Part shown: piece by piece, positions 43,801 through 54,959 of the stretch
Layout: each line of letters begins with the position of its first letter
Numbering within the stretch: position 1 is the first letter of the stretch
DNA from: Brachypalpus laphriformis
Lineage: Eukaryota; Arthropoda; Insecta; Diptera; Syrphidae
Direction of reading: 5' to 3'
Length of the DNA: 64,000 bases
NCBI GenBank assembly: GCA_945910035.1
Contig: OX246754.1
Coordinates: forward strand, 64,650,678-64,714,677
Notes under the pieces: model-generated
Databases searched by the model: none
What the model saw: only the letters and a program-made list of their open reading frames with translations
Told to the model about the DNA's origin: nothing
Translations under genes and position numbers: made by a program

Positions 43801-46259
43801 AATCTCAAAATCAGATTTGTCAAATGCTACATCTGGTCGGTTTTATTATATGGAGCAGAAACATGGACATTAAAAAGAGCAGCGATAAAGAAAATAGAAG
43901 CCTTCGAAATGTGGGTGTACAGAAGAATCTTACGGATTTACTGGGTTGATAGAATTAGTAACGTAGAAGTCTTAAGACGAGTAGGAAGAAAAAGAGAAAT
44001 AATGCTGACAATCAAGAAAAGAAAACTCAAATACTTAGGACACATCAAGAGAAACAAGAAGTACCAACTTCTGCAACTAAGAAGTCAGACAGGAATGGGT
44101 CAATACCTAAGATTGCCTGCATATTTAAGCTCAATCGGTTCGGTGGTTTCGGAGTCCATAGCATACAAACAAACATAGGTACATTGATAGTTTGTCATTG
44201 GAATGCATCATTTTTTGCTATCCAAAAAAAACTCCTATATACTTCGTCTCACAAACATATTCAAAATCTTCAAGTCTGTTTATGCCACAATTTTTAGACA
44301 ATAACATCACTTTAGTTTTTTCCACGTTTAAATTAAGCTGATTCATATCTACATATTTATTTTTTATACTATTTACATCATACATAAGTTAACTTATATT
44401 ATCTATATGTACATCTATATGTACAAGAAAATCGTCAGCGAACAATTTAATTTTATAATATTTTATAACTTTCTTTATATCGTTAATGTATAATAAAAAC
44501 AAAAGAAGTCCAAGTATAGATCATTGTGGCACTCCCATTTCATATTCCAATAGATCAGATAGCTCATTATTAAATTTGTTTATGATCTATCAAATATGAT
44601 TTAAACCAATCATCTCTTATACTTGCAATATCGTTAAGTGTATAGCTTCGCATCTTTAGTAATAATACTGTATTCACGGTCTCAAACGTTCTCTTCAAAT
44701 CAAACAGCTGCTATTTTCTTACTGTTGTGTAGATTTTCCTTCCAGTAGTCTATACCGACGTTAAGAGCCGACTCGCACCAGTGTCCTCGCCTGCAGCCCG
44801 TTTGCTCTTCCAGAAGTATATCGTTTTTGTCCATGTATCTTTCAAGTTAAGTTGAATTTGTACAACTTTTCCAAAATCTCATGTATTTACTGACCGAAAA
44901 TGTTCACTTTTATTTGAATCGGCAATTTTTTGAATAGGAAGTATAACGGAAGTTTTCCATGTACTTGGGAAAACACCAATTGTTTATAAATAAGTAATTA
45001 TATTCAAGAGAGCAAGACCAACTGTATTAAAACTATCTATTAACAATTCCTTATTCATAAAATTATAGTCTCTTTTACTTAGAAGCTGATGAATTTAAAG
45101 CTTCTTTCTCTATAATCGACATCACTAACCCACGGCATACTTGGAATATCGTAATTTATTTGTCTTATACTTTCAATGAAATATTGGTTAAAATTATTAG
45201 CATTAGTAAGTAAGCAAGTGTTTTAATTGACGCCACATATTTTTTTGGGCACTGGCTCTACTGAGCTTATTTATGTATTCACGCCTATCGCAAGGGTATA
45301 ACAAAGAGCAATTTTATGGCGCGTACTATATTAGGCCATATACTATACTACTTAGTTCATAATTCACATATTTGAACACAAAAGAAAAAAATAGAACTCG
45401 GTTTTTTTTGAAAATTTGTTTAGTATATTACCGACTGATACACTTGCTTTCATGTTGGGAATAATCGTACCACTTCTTCTTTGTCCAAATGAAACTTCCT
45501 CATCCAGCTGTTTTTTGCAGTTGACCCATTTCTCCAGATCATTGACCCCTATCAGCACATACAGACATGCACTCCATTTACAAGCACTGAGAGTGTAGCT
45601 CAGTGGGCGGAGCCAACTGATAGAAACATCGCATTTTATTTTATATGCTCTTTCGCCGCGTAAAATCTCACAAGGTACTACTCTTTTATGTACGTTGGGT
45701 TGTGGGTCAATATTCTGATCTCCCAATTTTGCCAATCATTTGGGCGTGATGCATTTATGTTTTGTTATCGGCCTTTTTGGTTGGCGTTGTCATTTCCGAA
45801 GGAGAATTCAGAATTGCTGTGATGTCCTCGAGAATGGGTCCTGATCGTTCATGTTGCGTTGCAACAACCATATTTCGAATATTTTTTCCCATCTGTATTT
45901 ATATTTCCCACTTACTTTTCAGCAAAACTTGGAAATTATATCAGTATATATAACTCGAATTTTGTTTTTTAGAACCCACACAAATGATCGTCCTTTTTCT
46001 TGCACTCAGTGCGATAAATCTTTTTCTTGTGCTTTTGTGTTAAAGAATCACATGCTGGTTCATACAGGCGAGAGAGCTTTTAGGTGAGTTTTTATTTAAA
46101 ATTTTTTTTTTTTTTTACATCATTGCTTCGAATTTTCTTTTCAGATGTGAAGCATGCGACAAATCATTTGGACGCCAGCACAATCTCACAACCCATATGA
46201 ATTCTATTTATCATCAGAAAAATGCCCTTAAAAAAATATGTGAAGATAAAACGGCGTGA
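37823..46259 (+). CDS. ZAD-type C2H2 zinc-finger protein 2
   Basis: Seven exons: 37823-37948, 38016-38180, 40896-40940, 41246-41559, 41615-41749, 45973-46083 and 46145-46259 (336 residues). ZAD ligands are C9/C12 and C54/C57. A long acidic then Lys/Ser-rich linker (about 98-185) carries a basic 'SKRSRKKSSKSSKKK'-like segment that may be a nuclear localisation signal. Five C2H2 fingers follow. Exons 5 and 6 are 135 and 111 nt, exactly as in ZAD1, and the finger-boundary phases agree, so the genes are tandem duplicates. Intron 2 (2.7 kb) holds mariner and RTE-B sequence; intron 5 (4.2 kb) holds two nested LINEs. The exon 4 donor is GTGGGT, weaker than its ZAD1 counterpart GTAAGC. It is probably a DNA-binding regulator. 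Confidence 0.86.
38280..40700 (+). pseudogene. mariner transposase relic split by RTE-B copy 2
   Basis: The first part (38280-38530) reads 'RWFAKFRSQDICIEDEPRRD', typical of the second helix-turn-helix of mariner transposases. The second part (40369-40640) reads 'SIAKPEMYKKKLMMF' (the 'VAKPGLTPKK' region) and, in another frame, 'DNVPWDYNIFDR', which resembles the 'LAPSDYHLF' region. Stops and shifts abound. Ends and TIRs were not found. It lies in ZAD2 intron 2. Confidence 0.6.
38603..40350 (-). mobile_element. RTE-B copy 2 with 17-bp target duplication
   Basis: 5'-truncated 1748-bp LINE on the minus strand, with (GAA)n tail at 38603-38614. ORFs 40208-39576 and 39536-38829 cover the linker ('VREAVKYSKKRKAVGPDEIP'), fingers ('NYRSIKLMSHTMKIVERVL'), palm ('VLVDFEKAFDRQPRDLIW', then after a shift 'GSVLSPLLF' and 'LFFAGDGAII', where the second catalytic Asp region reads AGD) and C-terminus ('TYGSQCWTMYKKYESKL', 'RHSWYCHVQRRDHLNPV'). 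It is flanked by atacagtatacaRcaat at 38586-38602 and 40351-40367 (one mismatch). Confidence 0.85.
41750..42369. other. ZAD2 intron 5, 5' part
   Basis: AT-rich intronic sequence with no recognised element, running into the 3' end of a CR1-like LINE. Confidence 0.4.
42370..45290 (-). pseudogene. CR1-like LINE, split by another LINE
   Basis: Minus strand. The 5' part (45290-44205) reads 'GVFPSTWKTSVILPIQKIAD', 'LKRTFETVNTVLLLKM', 'SILGLLLFLLYINDIKKVIK', 'LFADDFLVHIDVH' and 'NCGINRLEDFEYVCETKYI'. The 3' part (42728-42370) reads 'YPSRRLTIRARLQPYNLRNN' and 'FFYKGIKVFNDL'. These are the usual order and motifs of CR1/L3-like RT and its C-terminus. A plus-strand LINE (42729-44204) sits between them, and 60 or more codons appear lost at the junction. 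Many stops; inactive. In ZAD2 intron 5. Confidence 0.65.
42729..44204 (+). mobile_element. LINE with RTE-like RT, 5'-truncated, nested in the CR1-like LINE
   Basis: Plus strand. 'AKNRKATGPDVIPNELLKLF' (42815), 'GFRNGFGTCEALFAFNVI' (43110), 'VCFVDYKAFDKVQHNKM' (43195), 'VRQGCILSPLLFN' (43370), a frame-shifted 'YADDAIIMAKS' equivalent (43505-43540), and 'AFEMWVYRRILRIYWVDRI' (43900). Several frame shifts and a small deletion around the FVD motif show it is dead. The 3' end is near 44204; the tail is not clear. Confidence 0.7.
45291..45972. other. ZAD2 intron 5, 3' part
   Basis: No recognised element. A 123-codon minus ORF (45735-45364) lacks any domain I know and is not proposed as a gene. Confidence 0.4.
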
Positions 46260-46467
46260 ATCAATTGGGCCTATGTATTTTATTATATCACTGGTGGAAA
46301 AATAAGAGAAATACATAATTTCTTATTGGTTATTTGTTCTTTAAATCGGAAAGAGGATTGAGCAGTCAATGAAGATCACTCTAAGCTACGTACTTATGAC
46401 AAATCTTTAATGAGTGGTCATAAGTTATATAATTACTTTTTCACCCCGATTACCGTAGGTGTTTTAA

Positions 46468-46629
46468 GCGTTTCGACGATTATCGTTTTATTGATAGCTT
46501 TAACCGTTACTAACAATTTTTTTTTTTTTGTCGTGTAGAATGCTATTAAAACTCTTTTTTATTGGAAAAGTTATGAAAATGGATTCGTTGTACATCTAAC
46601 GAATAAAACGACAATCGTCGAGAAGCGAA
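46468..46629. repeat. short inverted-repeat element
   Basis: Arms 'cgacgattatcgttttatt' (46474-46492) and the near-complement 'aataaaacgacaatcgtcg' (46602-46620) enclose about 110 bp. It resembles a very small MITE; target duplication not determined. Confidence 0.5.
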
Positions 46630-46756
46630 AAATGATATTTTTTTTAAGTTTAGAGGAGTTGTGGGTAGATTGGGATAACGGGGCAGATCATTACATGCTG
46701 GAGAACGCTCCTGCCTTAATTCCTACTCTCACCTGCGAGAGTGATGCCCACCTTTT

Positions 46757-47067
46757 TTTTTTTTCCAGCGAGGTACATGGATCATGGCCCTCCCACTTCA
46801 CCGCATTTCTACTGCACGCCTGCCGATTTTGGATCACTCGGTTACTGAGGCCAATGAAATGCCGATGTCGTCGCATTTGTGTGATCCAGGAGTTTATAGG
46901 TCTGCCTTTCCTACAGCGCGATGTGCATTGATATTGCCTTTTTAACATGGTTCAAATAATCTCTTCTTTGAACGTGGCAATACCAGCTGAGCCGGTCGTG
47001 CTCTATCTTTTGTACGATGGTTTCCTTGACGTGAAAGCTTCCACAGATCTTCGAACTTCTTATTCGA
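46757..47067 (-). mobile_element. RTE-B copy 3, 3' end only
   Basis: About 310 bp matching the 3' ends of copies 1 and 2 ('cacttcaccgcatttctact', 'ttactgaggccaatgaaatg'), with a T-rich run where the tail should be and 5' truncation near 47067. Confidence 0.75.
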
Positions 47068-47506
47068 GGCCCCTGGGAACCTAAGCAACCTAAATGAAGG
47101 TGCAGTAACTAACCTGCATGGGACTTTAGGTCAGGGCCAACGAGAGGAGCTTTAACGGGGCCATTCAGGCATATTTCAGTTTAAGGAGCCGTTAAAGTAT
47201 ACAAGGCCTGGTGGGACCGTGCATTTGGGAACGGTGGCGAATGAGTTCGATACTTTCCACCACCGTTTGCAGCAGAAATATCACCTTCGCGTCTGGTGGT
47301 AACCGACCGTAAAACACGCAGGCAAATTTGTTCCTTGAAAAAAAAAACAAGTTTAATTTAATCTTATTTTTTAACTATTAAAGCTTCAGTGAAAAGGTTT
47401 GGATGTATAAATAATGTAGATAATTGTAAAAAAGATAGTAAAACTCCTCAAACATATTTATTATTGTGGATAATTGTTTTATTAATTCTTAAAAAAAGTT
47501 CTGTTT
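47068..47506. other. unassigned non-coding stretch
   Basis: 47070-47340 is GC-richer ('ggcccctgggaacc', 'ggcctggtgggaccgtg') and looks like LINE 5' untranslated sequence, but no matching body was found here. The rest is AT-rich. Confidence 0.3.
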
Positions 47507-49843
47507 GCGCTAGTATCCGGACAGTAATATTCAGTGTCCGGACGTTTTAGTTTCAGAAGCCGGACACCAAAATTTCATATCAACTTTTAACGTTTTCTTT
47601 TTGATTAATGAAACATTTTATTTAGTTTTATACGAACAAAATAAGATTTATTCACATTTTTGTTAACTAATTATTCACATAGTAAGTAAATAACAATAAA
47701 TATATGTATATGTATTTATATATTCTTTAACTAAAAAAAAAAAAAGAATTCATAAAAGATATTTAATATAAAGATACTTAGTTTTATAAAAGAAATTAAG
47801 TTCTAATCAAATTTTTGTTAACAACTTAACATAGTTAATACATAACAATAAATATAAATGGATGTACATATATTCTCTTTAACCAAAAAATAAAAAGGAA
47901 TTCATAAAAGATATTTAATATAAAGAATACTGTAAAAGTGTTTAAATTTAATGTTTTAAATTCAGTCTAGTGCTTAACTAACACTTAAGAATACTTCTAG
48001 GTACATGTTTTAAAAGGAACGAAACATAATTCAAAATAAGTAAACATAAAATAAACATAAAAACAAAATTGAAACTTTAAATTCAGTAAAACAAAAAAGA
48101 AAGGAAAATATTATTAATGCAAAATATTCAGTAAAATTAATATTAAATTAAGCATAAATTTCGCTCCATAAACTATTTATGGTATTTAAATATCACAGCA
48201 ATAGTTGCAAATAAAATCGTTTGTGCTTGCGATATTGTACTCTATGTTTGCCATGGAGCTTGCCATATATTGCAAAATTCGCTTAACTCCAAAGTCAAAT
48301 GGGATTTGTGACCATCAACAAATAATATAACTGGACGTTTTACTTGGTCTGTCAGCAAGCGTTTATGTACACAACTAGCCACGTACTCATAAAATGTTTC
48401 ACTGCGCATCCAACCGCTCTCGCTTTTCCCTAGGGTCCAAGATTGAGGCATACTTTCAACAATGTCCTTTGCAGGACGTAAGTATGGGAACACTATCATA
48501 GGTTCAAAGAGTTTTCCATCAGCCGAGAAAACAATTAGTACGGTTAACGTTTCTTTTTCATTACCAGCACATGTTTGGTAAATATTTTTATAACCTTTTG
48601 GTGCTATTACTTTGCCAGTTTTTGGACAAAGGCAAAAAACTGCTTTCATCGCCGTTGAGGATCCTTGTTGGGTCGTGCATTATTTCCTCCTGGTTTATGC
48701 TCTTTAAATAGTCTTCCAGCTCTTTAAACCATTTTAAAATATTTTCTTTTGTGACGACGGCCCTGCCTTTGCTTATGCTTTCAGCTTCTCTCATAGCCAA
48801 AGAAGGATTTCTTTTCATAAATGATTTGAGCCATGTTTTACCTGGTCGATCATCTTTAAAAGGTGTTAACCTTTTCAAGTTCTTAATTATTTTTTGCACC
48901 GTATTAAGGAGGTCATTGGTCTTTAAGGGAAACCCACCGTTCCACATATCGGTACACCACTCAGCAATTTTACTTTCTTCTTCAGGTGTTAAGTAAGGAT
49001 TTGGCTCCTTTTTTGTTGCCTTTTCACCAATTTGCCCTTTACCTTTTAGTCGGTCATGAAGAGTTGATCGACACAGACCATATTTGGCAGCTGCTTTTCT
49101 TAAACTCAAATTATTTATCCGAATACCTTCTAAAGCCCGTGTTAAACTGCTTTCCTCCATTCTTAAGTAATTAAATCTAAAAATATGACATATTTTAATG
49201 CGTAAAAAAGCATTGTCCGAATACTAAACCTAATTTTTCAGTACCCGGACAGCCGGTTTCTTAGTTAAAAAAAACACTGTCCGCATACTGAAATTATTAA
49301 AGAAACATGCAATATTCTTTATTTAAATTAAGCAATATATACATAGGTATCGTTTAAAAGTATTAAAACATGAATTTAAAATTTGCATTCAAGTTTCAGT
49401 ACCCGGACACTCTGTCCGGTAACTAAAATCAGTATAAAATTTGGGCTCCAGTATCCGGACACCAAATAATTTCCATAGAATTTAACAATTTTTTATTTTT
49501 TTTTAATTGAACACAGAAATTATTTATATTTAACTAAAATTAAACCTAATTTGATGTGCAAATGCAATAAATAGTGTTTAAAATACTTACATTTTGAAAA
49601 TAGCGTCACTATTTTTTTTAGAGAAAAAACGCACTTAGCTGCACACTTCACGACTACCACGTACTAACTGATGCGTATTTCGCAAACCAGTTATCGCATC
49701 TATTGGAAACTGCGTGGGTGTATGAAAAAAACATAGAGGGTTGTTTTTTTTATGTATTTTTCACACTAAAACCGGAAAATTCTCTTATTTTTGACAATAA
49801 ACGACGAAGTGTCCGGATACTAGTACTGTCCGGATACTAGTGC
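47507..49843 (-). mobile_element. pogo/Tigger-like DNA transposon, internally decayed
   Basis: Ends carry an inverted repeat of about 20 bp (gcRctagtatccggacagt at 47507 and its complement ending 49843). The core 'tatccggac' motif recurs in both orientations near both ends. It encloses a broken pogo-type transposase on the minus strand. Exact ends are uncertain: the expected TA duplication is not evident, and the right end may extend to 'ctctacccca' (about 49853). Confidence 0.7.
48242..49160 (-). pseudogene. pogo-like DDE transposase, frame-shifted and truncated
   Basis: N-terminal psq-type helix-turn-helix ('NLSLRKAAAKYGLCRSTLHD', about residues 17-36) is followed by a CENP-B-like DNA-binding region ('YLTPEEESKIAEW', 'RPGKTWLKSFMKRNPSLAMR'). 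The start of the DDE domain has the first Asp in 'RILNGDESSF'. A frame shift near 48600-48650 moves to a second frame with 'GKVIAPKGYKNIYQ', 'VLIVFSADG' and the second Asp in 'ILFVDGHKSHLTLELSEFC'. It stops soon after, so the third catalytic acid and C-terminus are absent. The family is of the Tc1/mariner superfamily. Inactive. Confidence 0.85.
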
Positions 49844-49869
49844 CTCTACCCCACATCAAGCAGAAAAAA

Positions 49870-49970
49870 CTACCAATCTGAACATTTTTTGTGTCTATGC
49901 GCCCCAATCAGACTGTGATGAAAAAACATACACTAGACACATCTCTGCAAGCAATACCAAATAAAAAACT
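49870..49970 (+). pseudogene. LINE endonuclease scrap
   Basis: One plus frame reads 'NIFCVYAPQSDCDEK', the standard 'VYAPQ' segment of an apurinic-like LINE endonuclease. It is too short to assign to a family. Confidence 0.45.
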
Positions 49971-50030
49971 AGTAATAGTATAGCACTAGTTACCAGGGCT
50001 TTCGGCTTGTTTAGTGTTAAAAAAAAGAAA

Positions 50031-50390
50031 AGTGTTTCCACTTAGCTGAAGCCTACCAACTCCTAATCTCAACCTCCACGTGGTGACCGCTGGGTGCCTA
50101 GTACATTGGTCCAAGAAATGGGTAACCAACCCCGTTTGGAGGATTTTCGGCGGCAGCAGATGAGAGAGGGGGAAGAGTGCTCTCTCATTAGAGTACTTTT
50201 TCTTGTTCCAGACGGCAGCGGATGAATTCCCTAGATGGAGTTAACGGTGGCGTCTACAGTTCCAGTTGTGTTGAACACCTTGCACAAGCTGCTGTTTCGA
50301 CATATTCGGATCACAGGTCGGTAAGGAATTTCCAATGTTAGTCAGGACCTTGGAATACAGATGGTGGCGGAGGAGCCTGTGATGTAATAA
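50031..50390 (+). mobile_element. isolated 5' end of RTE-A
   Basis: Matches the first about 350 bp of RTE-A copy 2 (55000-55360): 'aagaaatgggtaaccaaccc', 'ggatcacaggtcggtaagga', 'gatggtggcggaggagcc'. No RTE-A body follows. A 5' end without a 3' end is unusual for a LINE. Confidence 0.8.
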
Positions 50391-51655
50391 TGGCACGGGA
50401 GAATTATGCCAAACAATTAGTCCAACAAATTTCAGTCACCTTTGCAAGCATCAAATGACATGCAGCGACATTAATGTGTCACTGGTCTTATTAACCAGAA
50501 TGTTATTGTCACTATTCATATCCTTTCTTCACACGTATTTTCGAGTAGTAATTGACTCACTCATTCAATTGTTATTAGAATTAAGATAGAGTAAGCATAA
50601 ATTGTAAGTGGAATAATTGTATAAATAGTCGATAATTTGTAAATAAAATGTAGTCTTAGCATATCATTTGTTTGGACTCGATTGCGGCGACATCGCCTTA
50701 TTTTTGTAGCGTGCTGCGCTTTATACAGCAAAAGTAGGAATCCCTTGCCCATGAAGTACTGGGGTAGAGTTGGGCAGACACCAAGGTAAAATCTACATGG
50801 GTAAAGGTCCTATGAGTTGAAAAATGTGTCGGCCGACCGTCGTTCAGAACTACCAAACTTGAAGTGTTGAGGAATTGTTCGATTATTTTGCAGCGACTAT
50901 TGCGGAGGGAGAAGTCCCATTGCGGACTCCAAGAGTTGAAGTCCTATGTCATCTTTAGGATCTTTGGGGCCATCCATAAATTACGTCACAGGAATTTCAT
51001 GATTCAATTTTCAAAGTTCGATATCTCGCAAACTAAGCGAGATATCAAAAATATGTTAATTGTTATTTTTTGTTCAGTGCGCCGAGATTTATTAGAAAAC
51101 ATCGTGGCGCCACGGATATCGCAATCGTGGCCCTCTCTTTCTTTAGCGTATAAATGGATTTGAGGTTTGACGTTTAAAAAGTGTGCAACTTTTGTGGTTC
51201 AGCGCGTTCGTTTACTTTTTCGTAATATTACCTTTCTCTGAGAGAATTTTACCCCCACTCTTTGAAATTCGACAATCTACGAATTTGAGTGCAAAAAGTA
51301 CGCGAACATACCTAATGTTAATAAAATGATGAGGAATAGAGCTGTGAACCAGAAGGCCTTGTTTGCCTTGTTTAGATGACGTGTTCGAGCTCTGATTGGG
51401 GAAATAAGACGAAAATTGTGTGGGGGGATGTGGTTGGAAAATGTTTTTTACGTGCGTTTCTTGTAAAGAGATAATCGTATGCTTTAAGTCTTTTATGACA
51501 AATTGGAGCTCATGATAATTATTAAAGAAACCGTTAAGGTTTTTTTGAAAAACCTTTAATTTGAAATATATTGTGAAAATCCGGGTAGATCAAATTCAAT
51601 CCAGATATTGAACCATCCGAGTTCCTAGTGGAGCTCGGGTGATTCAATCTCTGAA
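50391..51655. other. non-coding; possible solo LTR and MITE end
   Basis: About 50500-50740 has an LTR-like layout: a TATA-like tgtataaatag (50619-50629) and AATAAA (50644-50649) close together, but no duplication or TG...CA ends could be fixed. At about 50968 'catccataaattacgtcac' resembles the terminal motif of a widespread insect repeat (from memory). No gene. Confidence 0.3.
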
Positions 51656-51917
51656 CTACGAAATTTTCGGGCTTACGAAATATTCTCTATTTTGAATAAG
51701 TGATTGGGTTACAGAAGATATAGGTGAGTTAGTAAGTGTTGTTGTGGAATAAGTGTTTGGGGGTGGAGGAGTAGTTGAGTTTCGTTTGTGTGTGAGTTTA
51801 ATGAAATGGGGTGTGTCATCATTACTGGTGTCCATAAAAAAATGGTTGTCGGGTATAAGTGATTTTGTAGTGGAATTTGGGGTTGAGTTTGAAATTGGAT
51901 GTGGCATGTTTTGGATG
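51656..51917 (-). other. G/T-rich strand-asymmetric segment, left part
   Basis: The plus strand is rich in G and T; the minus strand reads open frames rich in Pro, Thr, Ser and Asn. A similar segment follows the LINE at 58640-58870, so the LINE probably split one original region. Nature unknown. Confidence 0.45.
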
Positions 51918-54900
51918 GCAAACGACTAACAAAGGCCTCGTAGGGGCAGCATCTCCCGATAGGTGCTGGTCCGCTAAGTAACGAGTAGGAGCCACTGCAG
52001 CCGAAAACCTACCAGCTCTGTTAGTAAGCCCTACTCCCACCTCCTCGTGGTGTCATCTGGGAATTTCTTCGGAAATTGCTAACGGGAGAGGACGAATGGC
52101 GAGCTTCCTGCGCCAAAAAACAGGATAAGTGTCGGTTGGTCTGTGGCCCAGCGAGCCGCAACTGTAAAACAAGTCTTGCTCCGAAACGGAAACAATCGCC
52201 TCGGATAAGGACGGATAATTTGTTGACGACCTTTGGCTATAACGGCCTTATAACGCCAGATTCCTCCAATTGGAGCGCGAATTCGCACGGTATAAAATCG
52301 ACATCTTAGGGCTGAGCGAGATAAGATGGTACGATGCTGGGGAATACATCTCCCCAACAAAAAGCACTGTGATGCTCTACTCTGGTAAACCAGCTGGAAG
52401 TGCACGGAGTTCTGGCGTAGGACTCATGCTAACTCCAGCAGCACGTAGTAGCCTCATATCCTGGAAACCCCATAGTGACCGGATATTGACGGCTAGGTTC
52501 CAGAGTAGAGTTAGAAAAATTACCATCATACAGTGTTATGCTCCGACTCTAGACGCGACTGAGGATGAAAAGGATGATTTTTATAGCCACTTAGGCGCCG
52601 CCTATAACCAAACGCCTAATGGGGACATCGTAATGGTAATGGGAGATCTCAATGCCAAGGTGGGTAGCGACAACACCATGCTTAAGCACGTGATAGGAGG
52701 TACGCTGTTTAAGCATAACACCTGCCATAAGATCAGTTAGGTCTCTACTGATAGGCAACGAACATCCAACCAGATCGACCACATTGCGATCAGTCGCCGC
52801 TTTAGAAATTGTCTCCTGGACGTCCGAAACAGACGTGGAGCTGACGTCGGATAAGAACGAGATCACCATCTTATGGTAGCTCATTTACGCCTTCGTACTG
52901 CATCCGTCAACAGCAACCGCTCAAACCTGCTTAACATCACCAGGTTTAATATCGACAGGCTCAAGGTTCCCCAAGTGCGCCAACAGTTGAGGGACCATCT
53001 TGCCTTAGAAGCAGAAGCAATCAGCAGCATAGAGAACATGGATGACCACTGGAGTGCTGTGAAAAATGCTTTTGCGACTGGGGCACGCACGTATGTCGGT
53101 AAAAAGCAGAAACACCACCACACATGGCTTTCTACAGACACCTGGAGACGGATCGATGAGCGTACAGCAATCAAGGCTCGGATTGCAGCGGCCTCAGCAG
53201 TAGAGAGAACCGAGCTTGAAGCCCTGCTTGAAGCGTGCGAAGAAGAAAGAAGTGCAGCGTAGTGTGAGACATGACAAACGTCAACATGTCAACTCACTGG
53301 CCTCAAGGGCTGAAGAAGCAGCGAGTAGGTGCGACAGTAGGACTGTTTACAACATCACTAAGGAGCTCATTGGTGGTCGAAACTCCAAACAACATCCAGT
53401 GAAGAGTCTAGACGGTAACCTTCTGATTTCGGATGAGGATCAGCTCACTAAATGGAGAGAACATTTTGCTACAGTGCTAAATCACTTAGACGACGGCGGT
53501 ATGATCTTGAATTCGAATGAGTAAATTGAAGCAACAAATTCCCGAATTCGCACCGTACCTCCCAGTAAAGCTGAAATAATAACAGCAATCAAATCCCTCA
53601 AGAAAAACAAAGCGGTGGGTATTGATGGCATCCCTGCCGAGCTATTTCAAGCGGCGCCAAATACATCGGCAGATTTGCTGCATCCGCTAATACGGAGAGC
53701 TTGGGATAGTGAACAATTTCCACAGGAGTGGAAAAGGGGGATGATGATGAGTGCGGTAACTGGAGAGGTATATGTGTTCTTCCAGCTGTAGCCAAAATAA
53801 TAGCTAGAATAATTCTAGAACGAATTAAAGATCGTTTATATTCAACTCTCGATGTCGAACAGGCAGGCTTTCGCGCTGGATCCTCCTGCATCGACCACAT
53901 AAACACCTTACGGATCATAATCGAACAATGCGTTGAGTATAGGTCTCCGCTACATTTACTGTTTATCGACTTCGAGAAGGCTTTCGACAGCTTGAATCGA
54001 GATGCTATCTGGTTGGCCTTGCGCAGGAGAGGCATTCCAGAAAAGCTTATAGCTATTATCAAGGCTACATATGAGGGCGGCAAGTGTCACGTCGTGCACA
54101 ATGGTAAGGTGTCGGAGGACTTTGAAGTCCAAAGTGGAGTACGTCAAGGGTGCATACTGTCCCCACTATTGTTCTTGGTGGTTATCAGCGATGTACTCCG
54201 TGCAGCATTGACGGAAGCTAATTCTGGAATTCGTTGGACTATGACATCTTACTTTAAACACCTAGATTACGCTGACGATGTTTGTCTACATTCACATCGG
54301 ATAATGGATCTTCATTTGATGGCCCAAAATCTAGAAGCTGAGGCAAACAAAGTGGGGCTAAAAATAAACACAGCCAAAACAAAAGCCCTGAGTACTTCCA
54401 ATACCCGCGCTCAACTTAACATTGCCGGAAAGCAAGTCGAGAAAGTTGATAACTTTCTATATTTAGGAAGTGTGGTCTCGGCTAATCGCGGTGGCACCGA
54501 ACTGGATGTGTGCAGCAGAATCGGGAAGGCTAAAGCTGCGTTCGGAATGCTGTCCAAAATCTGGAGAAGCAATGTTATTAGCTTAAGAACCAAGCTACGA
54601 CTGTTCCGCTCCAACGTAGAATCAGTGCTGTTTTATGGGTACAGTACCTGGAAGGTGGACACCATTAACACACGCAAGCTGCAAGTCTTCGTAAACAAAT
54701 GCTTAAGAATCATCTTGAGGATTTTTTGGCCGAACCGCATCTCCAACGAACAACTTTATCTGAGAACGGGCCAAGAACCTATAAGCATTAATATACGAAG
54801 AAGAAAGTGGCAATGGATTGGACACACCTTACGGCGCGAAGACAACTCCATTGCGAAATACGCTATGCAGTGGAATCCGCTCACCCAGGCAGGCATAATA

Positions 54901-54959
54901 GCGGGACGCCCTAGGCAAACGTGGCGCAGAACAGTTGAGGAGGAATCGAGCTCTTTAGG

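Noticed and set aside
45364..45735. Minus-strand 123-codon ORF in ZAD2 intron 5
   Set aside because: No recognisable motif or neighbour support; lies in decayed intronic sequence.
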